DNA from: Martinezella rhizogenes
GTDB lineage: Bacteria > Pseudomonadota > Alphaproteobacteria > Rhizobiales > Rhizobiaceae
Assembly (NCBI GenBank): GCA_013322215.1
Contig: JAAMEZ010000056.1
Coordinates: forward strand, 336,050-400,049
Direction of reading: 5' to 3'
Length of the DNA: 64,000 nt
The translations under genes were made by a program, and so were the position numbers. The notes below the pieces were generated by a model. The model saw only the letters and a program-made list of their open reading frames with translations. It had not been told where the DNA came from and did not search any database. Shown here in pieces: positions 51,440 through 60,205 of this stretch; positions within the stretch are counted from its first letter, which is position 1, and the number at the start of each line of letters is the position of its first letter.

Positions 51440-51456
51440 ATGAGTTAACTACTCAT
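51440..51456. promoter_or_regulatory. Candidate RirA iron-responsive operator (TGA-N9-TCA)
   Basis: ATGAGTTAACTACTCAT reads as ATGAGT / ACTCAT arms around TAACT and contains TGA-N9-TCA exactly at 51441-51455, the RirA box of rhizobia. It lies 61 bp upstream of the receptor start codon. Iron repression by RirA in Rhizobiaceae is established; its action here is inferred from the match. Confidence 0.6.
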
Positions 51457-51517
51457 CTTATCGAGGGATCGGCTGACACGGCCGAACGGGCGCAAGAATT
51501 CGGGACAAATAACGGAA

Positions 51518-53704
51518 ATGCAGGGATTGAAGCAGGACGTATCGCGAGCGCGGCTCATGGCGACGGGCGTAGCCATTATCGCGCTGCTGGCGGGCTCTCA
51601 GGTCATGGCACAGGAAACGCCGACCGAGCTGCAGCCATTGGTCATCCAGGGGTCGCAGCAGAAAAGCGAAGATAGCGGCACGGCGCCGGTCAAGGGCTAT
51701 GTCGCCAGGAAGACCACGTCGGGCTCGAAATCCGACACGCCGATCACCGAGGTACCGCAGTCGGTCTCCGTCGTCGGTCAGCAGGAAATGCAGGATCGCG
51801 GCATCACCAACAAGGTGGACGAGGCTCTGCGCTATACGCCCGGCGTCACCGCGCAGCCCTTCGGCAATGACGGCGATACCGACTGGTTCTACATTCGCGG
51901 CTTCGACGCGACGCAGAGCGGCGTCTTCATGAACGGCCTGACGCTCTACAGCTACGGTTTCGGCGGCTTCCAGATCGATCCTTACATGCTCGAACGCGTT
52001 GAAGTGCTGAAAGGCCCCTCTTCCGTGCTTTACGGCGGCGCCAATCCGGGCGGCCTCGTCAACATGGTCCGCAAGGAGCCAACCGACACCCCCCAATATT
52101 CGACCGAGATCGGCATCAACAATCTCGGCAATGCCTTCGTCGGTTTCGATTTTTCCGACAAGCTTTCGGCCGACGGCGTCTATCGCTACCGCCTGACAGG
52201 CAAGATCGCCGGCGGCGACACCTATAGCGACGGCACCCATGATCTGCGTGGCTTCATCATGCCGCAGGTCACCATTTCGCCGGATGAATCCACCAAGCTG
52301 ACCGTCTTCGGCATGCTAAGCGGCCTCGACGAGATCCACAGCGGCAACGGCTTCTTCCCCTATGTCGGTACCGTCGTCGATGCGCCTTTCGGCAAGATCA
52401 AGCGCGATGCCTTCTATGGCGAACGCAGTATCGACAATCTCAAATATGCGCAGCAGATGCTGGGTTACGAATTCTCGCATGATTTCGACGGCGGCTGGAC
52501 CGTGTCGCAGAACGCGCGCTACGGCCACCTCTACAAGCGCGAGGAAGGCCCGTATCTGAACGGTTATGTCGACGGCAATCCGCTCAGCCCGTCTTACGAT
52601 GACCCGAATTACATGCTGAACCGCATCGGCTTCTTCGAGCGTTCGAAGGTCGATACGTTCTCGGTCGATACTCGCGCGGAAAACAAGTTCGACACCGGCC
52701 CGATCAGCCATGATTTCCTGATAGGCACCGATTATTCGATCTATCGCCTCGACCAGATCCAGGCCTGCTGCGGCTCCAATCCGATCAGCGCCACCAACCC
52801 GGTCTATGGCACGTCGCAGGGGACCAATTTCGTCTACCTCAATCAGGTCATGACGCAGCAGCAGCTCGGCATCTACACGCAGGACCAGATGCGCTTCGGC
52901 GACGGCTGGCTGGTGACGCTCAACGGCCGTTACGATTTCGTCGATACCAATTCCGATTCGAAGGTCGGCACGAGCTACAAGTCGAACGAAAACGCGCCGA
53001 GCGGCCGGGCAGGTCTGGCCTATGAGTTTTCCAACGGTATCACGCCCTACATCAGCGCCGGCACCTTCTTCAATCCTCTGATCGGCACCAGCGTCAGCGG
53101 CGGTGGCCTGACACCGGAAAAGGGTGAACAGTATGAAGCTGGCATCAAGTATGAGCCCGACTTCATCGACGGCCTGTTCACGGCGTCCGTCTTCCAGATC
53201 GACCGCAAGAACATGGCGCTGACCGATCCTGTCACCTTCCTGCAACGCCAGGTCGGTGAGGTCCGTTCGCGCGGTGTCGAATTCGAAGGCAAGGTCAATC
53301 TCGACGACAATTGGAAGCTGCTCGGCTCCTATTCCTACACTGACCTCACGATCACCAAGGACCTCGACTCCTCCATTATCGGCAACTCGCCCTATCTGGT
53401 GCCGAATTCCACCGCATCCCTGTGGCTCGACTATGCCTTTACCAGCGATGCGCTCGAAGGGCTCAGCATCGGCGCCGGCGTCCGCTACCAGGGCAAGTCT
53501 TGGGCAGACCAGGCCAATACACTGCGCGTACCTTCGGCAACGCTTTTCGATACGGGTATCCGCTACGAGAAGAAGGGCTGGGGTGCTGCACTCAACGTCT
53601 CGAACCTGTTCGACAAGGAATATGTCTCGGGTTGCGCTGGCGAGAATGTCTGCGGCTACGGCGAAGCGAGAACCATCACCTTCAAGCTGAGCAAGAAGTG
53701 GTAA
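51518..53704 (+). CDS. TonB-dependent siderophore receptor (FhuA/FoxA-like)
   Basis: 728-residue outer-membrane receptor. Signal peptide ends SQVMAQ before ETPTEL. Plug domain: TPITEVPQSVSVVGQQEMQD, VEVLKGPSSVLYGGANPGGLVNMVRKEP; the beta-barrel runs from about 200 to the C-terminal aromatic residue (LSKKW), giving typical outer-membrane assembly. Hydroxamate receptors (FhuA, FoxA, FegA) look like this. An AraC regulator and iron box lie upstream. An FhuD-like binder and FhuB-like permease follow, so the ferric siderophore is imported stepwise. Specific siderophore unknown. Confidence 0.92.
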   Translation: MQGLKQDVSRARLMATGVAIIALLAGSQVMAQETPTELQPLVIQGSQQKSEDSGTAPVKGYVARKTTSGSKSDTPITEVPQSVSVVGQQEMQDRGITNKVDEALRYTPGVTAQPFGNDGDTDWFYIRGFDATQSGVFMNGLTLYSYGFGGFQIDPYMLERVEVLKGPSSVLYGGANPGGLVNMVRKEPTDTPQYSTEIGINNLGNAFVGFDFSDKLSADGVYRYRLTGKIAGGDTYSDGTHDLRGFIMPQVTISPDESTKLTVFGMLSGLDEIHSGNGFFPYVGTVVDAPFGKIKRDAFYGERSIDNLKYAQQMLGYEFSHDFDGGWTVSQNARYGHLYKREEGPYLNGYVDGNPLSPSYDDPNYMLNRIGFFERSKVDTFSVDTRAENKFDTGPISHDFLIGTDYSIYRLDQIQACCGSNPISATNPVYGTSQGTNFVYLNQVMTQQQLGIYTQDQMRFGDGWLVTLNGRYDFVDTNSDSKVGTSYKSNENAPSGRAGLAYEFSNGITPYISAGTFFNPLIGTSVSGGGLTPEKGEQYEAGIKYEPDFIDGLFTASVFQIDRKNMALTDPVTFLQRQVGEVRSRGVEFEGKVNLDDNWKLLGSYSYTDLTITKDLDSSIIGNSPYLVPNSTASLWLDYAFTSDALEGLSIGAGVRYQGKSWADQANTLRVPSATLFDTGIRYEKKGWGAALNVSNLFDKEYVSGCAGENVCGYGEARTITFKLSKKW

Positions 53705-53896
53705 GTTGAGTATTAAGGTATACTTTCATTCTCGATCATGGCAAAGAGCCGGGGATTGCCGCAAGGCAATCCTCGAACTCGTTTCAAATCGAAGGCAGCG
53801 CTTACGCATGACGACGCAGCGGCAGCAGAGAATTTACCGCGTCGCCGCGGGGATGCTTGCCTGGTCACAGTGCCGCAGCCCGGTCAGCGATCTCTC

Positions 53897-54790
53897 ATGA
53901 CGGCAGGAAACGCTCATGGGCTGTCGCGTCGACGGCTCCTCGCCATGGCGGGTGCCGGCGCGATCGCCAGCCTGACGCCGGCGCGCGCGGCGACGAGCCT
54001 GCGTGTGGCGACGCTCGACTGGGCCATCCTGGAAACCCTTCTGGCAATCGGCGCCAACGTGGTTGCCGGTACCGAACTGCTGCAATTCCGAGACGTTGCC
54101 GTCACCCCCGTCATTCCGGCGGGCGTTGCCGATCTCGGACTGCGAGGCACGCCGAATTTCGAAGTCCTTTATTCCGCCAGGCCGGATCTGATCTTCAATT
54201 CCAATTTCTACGCCTGGGCCGACGATCGTATGCGGCTGATCGCGCCGGTCGAGAGCCATGCCATTTATCAGCCCGGAGCGAGCCCCTACCAGCTTTCCGA
54301 GCAGGCAACACTTGCGATCGGTGAGCGGCTCGGACTTACGGCCGGCCGCGTTCTCGTCGATGCCACGCGCGAAAAGCTGGAGACCTATCGCACCAGTTTC
54401 AGCAAGGGCGATCAACGCCCGATCCTGCCGATCAATCTGGGCGACGCCCGGCATTTTCGCGTCTTCGGTTCCGATAGCATGTTCGGGGAAGTTCTGACCC
54501 GCACCGGCCTGACCAACGCCTGGCCGGATCTGACAAGCTATTCTGCGACCGCGCCGGTCGGCATCGAACGGCTCGCCGCCATACCGGATGCATGGATCGT
54601 TCTCATCCCGCCGCATCCGGCCGAAGCCTTGGCGGAGCTCCAGCAAAGCACTTTCTGGAACGCGCTTCCCCCCGTGCGGCAGAGTCGCGTCCTCATGCTC
54701 GGCTCGATCAATCCCTATGGCGCGCTGCCGGCAGCAGAACGCTTCGCCGCTCTCCTTGCTGGAGGGCTCAACCGTGCATGGAATGATTGA
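53897..54790 (+). CDS. Iron-siderophore ABC substrate-binding protein (FhuD-like)
   Basis: 297-residue periplasmic binding protein. Twin-arginine signal (GLSRRRLLAMAGAGAIASLTPARA) fits the FhuD type. Mature part with SLRVATLDWAILETLLAIGANVVAGTELLQF, ADLGLRGTPNFEVLYSARPDLIFNSNFY, and a C-terminal YGALPAAERFAALLAGG. The start at 53897 (MTAGNAHG) is preferred over an in-frame ATG at 53738. It overlaps the permease gene. Delivers the siderophore to FhuB. Confidence 0.9.
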   Translation: MTAGNAHGLSRRRLLAMAGAGAIASLTPARAATSLRVATLDWAILETLLAIGANVVAGTELLQFRDVAVTPVIPAGVADLGLRGTPNFEVLYSARPDLIFNSNFYAWADDRMRLIAPVESHAIYQPGASPYQLSEQATLAIGERLGLTAGRVLVDATREKLETYRTSFSKGDQRPILPINLGDARHFRVFGSDSMFGEVLTRTGLTNAWPDLTSYSATAPVGIERLAAIPDAWIVLIPPHPAEALAELQQSTFWNALPPVRQSRVLMLGSINPYGALPAAERFAALLAGGLNRAWND

Positions 54791-56774
54791 GCGGCCTGTG
54801 ATTGCCAAAGACAAATTGCTGGCACGCAATGGCGCCCTGCTCGGCGCTGTCTGCATCCTTGCCTTTGCAGTACTCCTCCTCCTGCGGCCACAGCTTACCG
54901 CCGATGTGCGGGAGGCAACCACCCTCAACCATATCCTGCTGATCGATAGCCTGCTGCCGCGATCGGCGATCGCGATCATCGCCGGCGCGGCACTCGGCCT
55001 TTCCGGCTGCCTGTTGCAAAGGGTACTGCGCAATCCGATCGCGGATGCCTCGACGCTCGGGATCGCCGCCGGCGCGCAGCTGGCGATGACGATCGCCGTC
55101 GGCCTCTTTCCGCTGCTCATCGGGCTGCCGCGGGAAATCTCCGCCTTTGCCGGAGGGCTTGTCGCCGTCCTGATCATACTTGCCTTGAGCTCGCGCCGCG
55201 GCCTCGATCCGGTGACGGTGGCGCTATGCGGCATGATGGTGACGTTGGTTGCGACCGCGCTAAGCGTTACGATCATTCTCGCACGCGGCGAATACGCCAT
55301 GTCCGTCTTCATCTGGGGTGCGGGCGCGCTGAACCAGCAGAGCTGGGATGGCGTCATCACGCTTGCGCCGCGTCTGGTCATCGGCTTCGCCGCCGCATTG
55401 ATGTTGGTCCGTCCGCTGACCGTGATGAGCCTGGACGACAACAGCGCCAGGAACCTCGGCCTTGCATTGCACAGCATGCGCTTTGCCATTCTGGCCCTCG
55501 CGGTATGGCTTGCGGCTTCGGTGACGGCACAGGTCGGCATCATCGGCTTTCTTGGGCTTGCCGCACCTCACATTGCCAGATTCTGCGGCGCGCGGCGCAC
55601 ACGGCAGCTGCTGATCGCCGCCCCCATCGCCGGAGCCGGCCTCCTGTTCCTGACGGATTGCGCGGTGCAGCTTCTCTCGCCGGGGTTTGCCGATCTTGCC
55701 CCGACGGGAGCAGCGACCGCACTCCTCGGCGGACCGCTCCTTTTGCTGCTCCTGCCGCGCCTGCATTCGGGCAATGCGCTCCGCGCCGACGGCGCTCCTC
55801 GGGCGCGACTGACTATTGCAGCACCGGCACGAGCCCTTGCTTTGCTCGCTATCGGCTTTGTTTTCCTGGCCCTCGTTGTTTTGTCGGTCGGGCGCAGCTT
55901 CGACGGCTGGCACGTGGCGATCGGCAGCCAGTTCTGGCACCTTCTGCCTTTTCGCCTTCCGCGCACCGTCGTTGCAGCAACTGCCGGCGCAATGCTCGCC
56001 GCAGCGGGCTTCATCATGCAACGCCTTACCGCCAATCCGCTTGCAAGCCCTGAAGTCCTGGGTGTGAGCGCCGGCGGCGGTGCGGGCTTGACGGTGGCGC
56101 TCTTCCTCTTTGCATTTCCGTCACCAGCCATCACGATCACGGCAATGACGATCGGTGCGCTGACTGCGTTCTTTGCCATGATGGCTTTCAGCGCGCGCGG
56201 AGGCTTTGGCCCTGAGCGACTGCTGCTTTCGGGCGTTGCCATCGGCGCCTTCTGCATGGCGATCGTCACCGTCGTTCTGTCCCGCGGCGATCTGCGCGCC
56301 TATCTCCTGCTGACCTGGTTGTCGGGCTCCACCAATCGGGCCGGCTCCTTCGAAGCCTGGACCGGCATCATTTCGCTCGCACTTCTCGTTCCGCTCCTGC
56401 CGATCCTGCGGCGATGGTTCGATGTGCTGCCGCTTGGCGGCGACGTCTCGCGCTCTTTAGGCCTCTCGGTTGCGGCAAGCCGGCTCACCTTGGCGGTTCT
56501 CGCCGCCCTCCTGACTGCGATCCCCTCGTTCCTCGTCGGCCCGCTTAGCCTGACCGGGCTGATCGCGCCGCATCTTGGCCGCCTCATCGGCTTTCGCAAC
56601 ACCGTCAAACAGTTAGTTGCGAGCTTGTTGCTCGGCGCCATGCTGCTGGTGCTTGCCGATTGGCTGTCACGAGTTGTGATCTTTCCCTATGAGGTTCCGG
56701 TCGGCCTGTTTGCCGCCTTGATCGGTGGCCCCTATCTCATCTGGTTTCTGACCCGCAAGGAGACAAAGCAATGA
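54774..56774 (+). CDS. Iron-siderophore ABC permease, two fused FecCD domains (FhuB-like)
   Basis: About 666 residues, twice the size of a single FecCD permease: two homologous halves of about 330 residues, each with about ten membrane helices. Repeats of GCLLQRVLRNPIADASTLGIAAGAQL and MQRLTANPLASPEVLGVSAGGGAGL mark the two domains, and GLAAPHIARFCGARRTRQLL and GLIAPHLGRLIGFRNTVKQL the coupling loops. Start is a GTG at 54774 with GGAGGG 7 bases upstream; ATG at 54783 is an alternative. No ATPase gene follows. Confidence 0.92.
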   Translation: MHGMIERPVIAKDKLLARNGALLGAVCILAFAVLLLLRPQLTADVREATTLNHILLIDSLLPRSAIAIIAGAALGLSGCLLQRVLRNPIADASTLGIAAGAQLAMTIAVGLFPLLIGLPREISAFAGGLVAVLIILALSSRRGLDPVTVALCGMMVTLVATALSVTIILARGEYAMSVFIWGAGALNQQSWDGVITLAPRLVIGFAAALMLVRPLTVMSLDDNSARNLGLALHSMRFAILALAVWLAASVTAQVGIIGFLGLAAPHIARFCGARRTRQLLIAAPIAGAGLLFLTDCAVQLLSPGFADLAPTGAATALLGGPLLLLLLPRLHSGNALRADGAPRARLTIAAPARALALLAIGFVFLALVVLSVGRSFDGWHVAIGSQFWHLLPFRLPRTVVAATAGAMLAAAGFIMQRLTANPLASPEVLGVSAGGGAGLTVALFLFAFPSPAITITAMTIGALTAFFAMMAFSARGGFGPERLLLSGVAIGAFCMAIVTVVLSRGDLRAYLLLTWLSGSTNRAGSFEAWTGIISLALLVPLLPILRRWFDVLPLGGDVSRSLGLSVAASRLTLAVLAALLTAIPSFLVGPLSLTGLIAPHLGRLIGFRNTVKQLVASLLLGAMLLVLADWLSRVVIFPYEVPVGLFAALIGGPYLIWFLTRKETKQ

Positions 56775-57826
56775 TGCATGCCAGGGATTTCACCGCTTCC
56801 GGCGTGGCGAGCCACAAGGACGCCGGTCAGCTGCTGGATCAGTTCTGCGCGCGCTTTGCCGAACATGTCACCATCACACGGAGCGAGGCCGGAGCGCGTC
56901 TTGAGACCGTCATCGGCAGCGCCGACATCACCGTCAACAACGATCGTCTCGACATCAAACTGCGTTGCCCGACCGCAGCCATGCTCTTCACGATCCGCAG
57001 CATGGTCGCCGAAAACCTCTTCGAACTCTCTTCCAGCAACATGCTCGCCCTCAACTGGGCCGACGGGCCGCAGCCGTCGGCCATACCGAATTTTCGCGAG
57101 ATCCGCGTCGTCGATGCTTACGACATCACCCCGCATATGCGCCGCGTCGTGGTGGCAACCAATGACACCAAGCATTTCGTCGAGGGCGGCATGCATGTCC
57201 GCCTGCTCATCCCGCCGAAGGGCCGCGAACCGGTTTGGCCGCATACCGAGCCGGACGGCCGCATCCATTGGCCGAAGGGGGAGGATGCGCTGACCATCCG
57301 CGCCTATACGATCCGCAGCATCGATCTTGATCACGGCAAGATGAACATCGATTTCGTCGTGCATGAAGGCGACAACGTTCCGGGGGCGACCTGGGCGATG
57401 ACCGCGCGCCGCGGCGATCGCGCCGGCCTGATCGGCCCCGGTGGCGGCGGCGTTCCGGCAGCGCGCAAGCTCGTTCTTGCCGGCGACGAAACCGCACTGC
57501 CGGCCATCGCCCGCATCGCAGCCTCCGCGCCAGCCGATGCTGAGCTGCGCATCTTTCTTGAGGTCGCCGACAGACTGGAGGAGCAGGCGCTGACATCAAG
57601 CGCATCGGCGGATATCACCTGGCTGCATCGCAATGGCGCCGCGGCAGGGACGACCGATACGCTCGAGCGCATCCTGCGTGATATCGTGCCTGCCGCCGAT
57701 CCCGATACCTTTATCTGGGCCGCCTGCGAACAGAAGCAGGCCCGCGCCATCCGCACCTTCGTCAAAAGTGAGATTGCCAGAGATGCCGGCACCTTCAGCA
57801 TCGCGGCCTACTGGCAGAACTGCTGA
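56771..57826 (+). CDS. Siderophore-interacting protein with N-terminal DUF2218 domain
   Basis: 351-residue reductase. Residues about 5-95 fit DUF2218 (GVASHKDAGQLLDQFCARFAEHV; RLDIKLRCPTAAMLFTIRSMVAENLFEL). From about 105 onwards the SIP domain follows: FAD-binding RAYTIRSIDLDHGKMNIDFVVHEGDNVPGATWA and NAD(P)-binding KLVLAGDETALPAIARIA, FIWAACEQKQARAIRTFVKSE. Overlaps the permease by four bases, so it belongs to the same operon. Cytosolic reduction of the imported ferric siderophore. Related to the smaller SIP at 47235-48008. Confidence 0.9.
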   Translation: MMHARDFTASGVASHKDAGQLLDQFCARFAEHVTITRSEAGARLETVIGSADITVNNDRLDIKLRCPTAAMLFTIRSMVAENLFELSSSNMLALNWADGPQPSAIPNFREIRVVDAYDITPHMRRVVVATNDTKHFVEGGMHVRLLIPPKGREPVWPHTEPDGRIHWPKGEDALTIRAYTIRSIDLDHGKMNIDFVVHEGDNVPGATWAMTARRGDRAGLIGPGGGGVPAARKLVLAGDETALPAIARIAASAPADAELRIFLEVADRLEEQALTSSASADITWLHRNGAAAGTTDTLERILRDIVPAADPDTFIWAACEQKQARAIRTFVKSEIARDAGTFSIAAYWQNC

Positions 57827-57861
57827 GGAATTAGCCAGCAAGCAGCTTTAATGCTCAAAAT

Positions 57862-57886
57862 TTAGGCTAAAATTTAATTCGCCTAA
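57862..57886. promoter_or_regulatory. Inverted repeat upstream of nasT
   Basis: TTAGGC (57862-57867) / GCCTAA (57881-57886) with a 13-base AT-rich spacer, 36 bases after the SIP stop and 54 before nasT. It might be a weak terminator or an operator for nasT; not resolved. Confidence 0.3.
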
Positions 57887-57939
57887 TATTTCATCGAACA
57901 CCACTTGCCCGCTTTGCTGCGTTGCGTCATAAAGACGGC

Positions 57940-58527
57940 ATGAGCCGTCTCGATCTGACCATTCTTGTGATCGATGAAAACGCGATCCGCGCCTCTATCA
58001 TCGAGGAGGGTTTGCGGGAGGCTGGCCATGCGCGCGTGACGGTCATCCACGAAGTACAGGGCGTCGCACGCACGATCGAGACGCTTCGCCCCGACGTCAT
58101 CATCATCGATCTCGAGAATCCGAACCGCGACATGATGGAGCATCTGTTTCAGCTGACGCGGACGGTAGGGCGGCCGATCGCCATGTTCGTCGATCGCTCC
58201 GACACGGCCTCCATCGAGGCGGCCGTCGAGGCCGGCGTATCGGCCTATATCGTCGATGGCCTCAAGAAGGAGCGGGTCAAGCCGATCCTCGATATGGCCG
58301 TCAGCCGCTTCAATGCCTTCAGCCGGCTGCAGCGGGAGCTGGCGGACGCCAAGTCGGCACTTGAAGAACGCAAGATCGTCGAGAGAGCCAAGGGTATCTT
58401 GATGAAGATGCGCGGCCTTTCGGAAGACGAAGCTTTCGCGCTGCTGCGGCAGACGGCCATGAACGAAAAGAAGAAGATGTCCGAGATCGCGCAAAGCGTC
58501 GTGACGGCAGCGGGGTTGCTGATGTGA
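57940..58527 (+). CDS. nasT: NasT-type ANTAR antiterminator
   Basis: 195-residue response regulator. Receiver-like domain at 1-120 with Asp57 (VIIIDLENPN) in the phospho-acceptor position, and C-terminal ANTAR domain at about 125-190 (ALEERKIVERAKGILMKMRGLSEDEAFALLRQTAMNEKKKMSEIAQSVV). In nitrate assimilation, NasT binds the leader RNA to prevent termination and NasS restrains it without nitrate. An ANTAR-type hairpin is seen upstream of nrtA at 60075. Start at 57940 preferred; ATG at 57922 is possible. Confidence 0.92.
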   Translation: MSRLDLTILVIDENAIRASIIEEGLREAGHARVTVIHEVQGVARTIETLRPDVIIIDLENPNRDMMEHLFQLTRTVGRPIAMFVDRSDTASIEAAVEAGVSAYIVDGLKKERVKPILDMAVSRFNAFSRLQRELADAKSALEERKIVERAKGILMKMRGLSEDEAFALLRQTAMNEKKKMSEIAQSVVTAAGLLM

Positions 58528-58576
58528 GCGCATTGAGCCCCATCTCGTCCGTCGCCCTCGAAGGGGAGGCATCGGA

Positions 58577-59881
58577 GTGAATATGACAGTGCAAGCAACC
58601 CGTTCCGCCAAAGCCCAAAAGGCAGGCGATAGCAATCCTTCGGCACCTGCCCAGATTATCAGCGAAGGCCCGCGCACATTGCGGGCAGGCTTCATTCCAC
58701 TCGTCGATGCGTCTGTCCTGATTGCAGCTGCGGAATTCGGCTTCGCCCGCAAGGAGGGGATCGCTCTCGATCTCGTCAAGGACGTCTCCTGGGCCAATGT
58801 CCGCGACCGGCTTGCCTTTCGCCAGTTCGACATCGCCCATATGCTCTCGCCGATGCCGGTCGCAGCCATGCTCGGGCTTGGCTCGAACCCCTCGCCCACG
58901 ATTACGCCATTCTCGCTTGGCTGCGGCGGCAACGCCATTACACTATCGACACGGCTGTTCGACCGCATGTGCGAAGAAACAGGCCTTTCCGATCAGGCAA
59001 GCGCATTGGAAAATTCGCAGGCGCTTGCGAAAGTGGTCGAAACCATGAAGGCGCGCGGAGAGCAGCCGCCAACGCTTGGCATGACCTATCCGTTCTCGTC
59101 GCATAATTACGAATTCCGCTATTGGTTGGCCGCCGGCGGCATCGATCCCGACCGCGACGTGAAGCTTGTCGTCGTGCCGCCGCCTCTTACATCCGATGCG
59201 CTTGCTGCCGGCGCCATCGATGGCTTCTGTGTCGGCGCGCCTTGGAACATGGTCGCATCCGAACGAGGCGTCGGCCGCATCGTCGCGGCCAAACAGGATA
59301 TCTGGCCCTCCGCGCCGGAAAAGGTGATCGGCATGCGCCCGGAATGGGCCGAAAGCCATCCCGAAACCGTTTCGCGCCTCATCGTGGCACTCGACGCGGC
59401 AGCGCGTTGGTGCGACCGGGCGGAAAATCATGATGCTCTTGCCGAAGCGCTTGCCGACCAACGCTATATCGCGGCCCCCGTCCACATCATCCGCCATGTG
59501 CTGGCGGGCGAATTCAATCTTGATGCGAGGGGCCATCGCCGCATCATCGACAGATATTTCAGTTTCCATGGCGGCTTTGCCAACTATCCCCGCCCCAGCC
59601 AGGCGCTTTGGATCTTCAGCCAGATGATACGCTGGGGGCAAAGCGCACTTTCCGAGCAGAACATGAAGATGGCAGCCTCAGCTTACCGTTCCGACCTCTA
59701 TCGGCTGGCACTTGGCAACGAGGCGTCACCTGATGATGCAGATATCCGTATCGAGGGCGACAGGGATGGCGACCGCTTCATGGACGGGCATATTTTCGAT
59801 CCTGCCGAGATCGCCGCCTATATCGCCGGATTTGCCGTGAAAACGACAAGCGCGATGCGGCCTTCGAGCGACGAAATCTAG
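58577..59881 (+). CDS. nasS: NasS-type cytosolic nitrate/nitrite sensor
   Basis: 434-residue protein homologous to nitrate-binding NrtA but without a signal peptide or Tat motif, matching NasS, the soluble nitrate sensor. TLRAGFIPLVDASVLIAAAEFGF, HMLSPMPVAAML, YWLAAGGIDPDRDV, PPPLTSDALAAGAIDGFCVGAPWN align with NrtA at 60251. Start GTG at 58577 with GGAGG 7 bases upstream; ATG at 58583 is an alternative. In the order nasT-nasS, as in Paracoccus. Ends before a 6-bp stem hairpin. Confidence 0.88.
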   Translation: MNMTVQATRSAKAQKAGDSNPSAPAQIISEGPRTLRAGFIPLVDASVLIAAAEFGFARKEGIALDLVKDVSWANVRDRLAFRQFDIAHMLSPMPVAAMLGLGSNPSPTITPFSLGCGGNAITLSTRLFDRMCEETGLSDQASALENSQALAKVVETMKARGEQPPTLGMTYPFSSHNYEFRYWLAAGGIDPDRDVKLVVVPPPLTSDALAAGAIDGFCVGAPWNMVASERGVGRIVAAKQDIWPSAPEKVIGMRPEWAESHPETVSRLIVALDAAARWCDRAENHDALAEALADQRYIAAPVHIIRHVLAGEFNLDARGHRRIIDRYFSFHGGFANYPRPSQALWIFSQMIRWGQSALSEQNMKMAASAYRSDLYRLALGNEASPDDADIRIEGDRDGDRFMDGHIFDPAEIAAYIAGFAVKTTSAMRPSSDEI

Positions 59882-59932
59882 CTTCCAGTTATGCTGCGCT
59901 GCACAGAATAAGCGCAGGATCGAAAGCCGTGG

Positions 59933-59947
59933 GAGCGGCATCCGCTC
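59933..59947 (+). terminator. Hairpin downstream of nasS
   Basis: GAGCGG (59933-59938) / CCGCTC (59942-59947) with the loop CAT, followed by AAAATATTT. It stands 51 bases after the nasS stop codon and probably ends the nasTS transcript. Only six pairs. Confidence 0.5.
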
Positions 59948-60047
59948 AAAATATTTGCAGAAATCGCAACTGCCTGAAAAGCATGCCATCTTATCACCTT
60001 CCTGAATAATCGAGTAATTACAACATCATGGCGTCGCCACCAAAAAC

Positions 60048-60063
60048 TGGCACGCGGCTTGCT
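60048..60063 (+). promoter_or_regulatory. Sigma-54 promoter of the nrtABC-nirB operon
   Basis: TGGCACGCGGCTTGCT matches the RpoN consensus TGGCACG-N4-TTGCA/T exactly, with GG (60049-60050) and GC (60061-60062) 10 bases apart. Transcription would begin near 60073-60075. Nitrate assimilation in rhizobia is under NtrC, which works with RpoN, so this fits. The first base of the leader hairpin is at about the predicted start. Confidence 0.85.
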
Positions 60064-60074
60064 TATTTAATTTC

Positions 60075-60098
60075 GCTTCGATCAACGGCGATCGAGGC
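60075..60098 (+). ncRNA. ANTAR (NasT)-responsive leader hairpin upstream of nrtA
   Basis: A stem of nine pairs: GCTTCGATC (60075-60083) with GATCGAGGC (60090-60098), one G-T pair, closing the hexaloop AACGGC. Position 1 is A and position 4 is G, as in the ANTAR target loops known from NasR/EutV systems. The hairpin starts about where transcription should begin. It is followed by several overlapping hairpins and, at 60199-60205, a run of seven T, the probable attenuator end. Confidence 0.7.
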
Positions 60099-60140
60099 AC
60101 GCAATGCGCGGAAAACGCGCTCGCCAAAGACATCGACGTC

Positions 60141-60205
60141 GCAAGGTTCTTGCCCCGAGGATTCCTTTCCTGTCCCGGGCAGCATCGACCGAGCGGCGTT
60201 TTTTT
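60141..60205 (+). terminator. Leader attenuator region with U7 tract before nrtA
   Basis: GCAAG-GTT-CTTGC (60141-60153) can pair alone, but shares bases with the larger hairpin TGCCC/GGGCA (60151-60155/60177-60181). Thus alternative structures exist. CGAGCG (60190-60195) can also pair with CGCTCG at 60118-60123, just before GCG and T7 (60199-60205). I could not fold it reliably, so the exact terminator stem is open. It lies 45 bases upstream of the nrtA start codon, inside the leader. Confidence 0.5.

Noticed and set aside
53834..55543. 569-codon minus-strand frame across FhuD- and FhuB-like genes
   Set aside because: Antisense; composition rich in Ser, Arg and Ala without domain features.
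59895..59916. TGCGCT-N10-AGCGCA inverted repeat as an NtrC enhancer site
   Set aside because: Spacing differs from the NtrC consensus (GCAC-N5-GTGC-like); it may be a weak hairpin near the nasS end instead.
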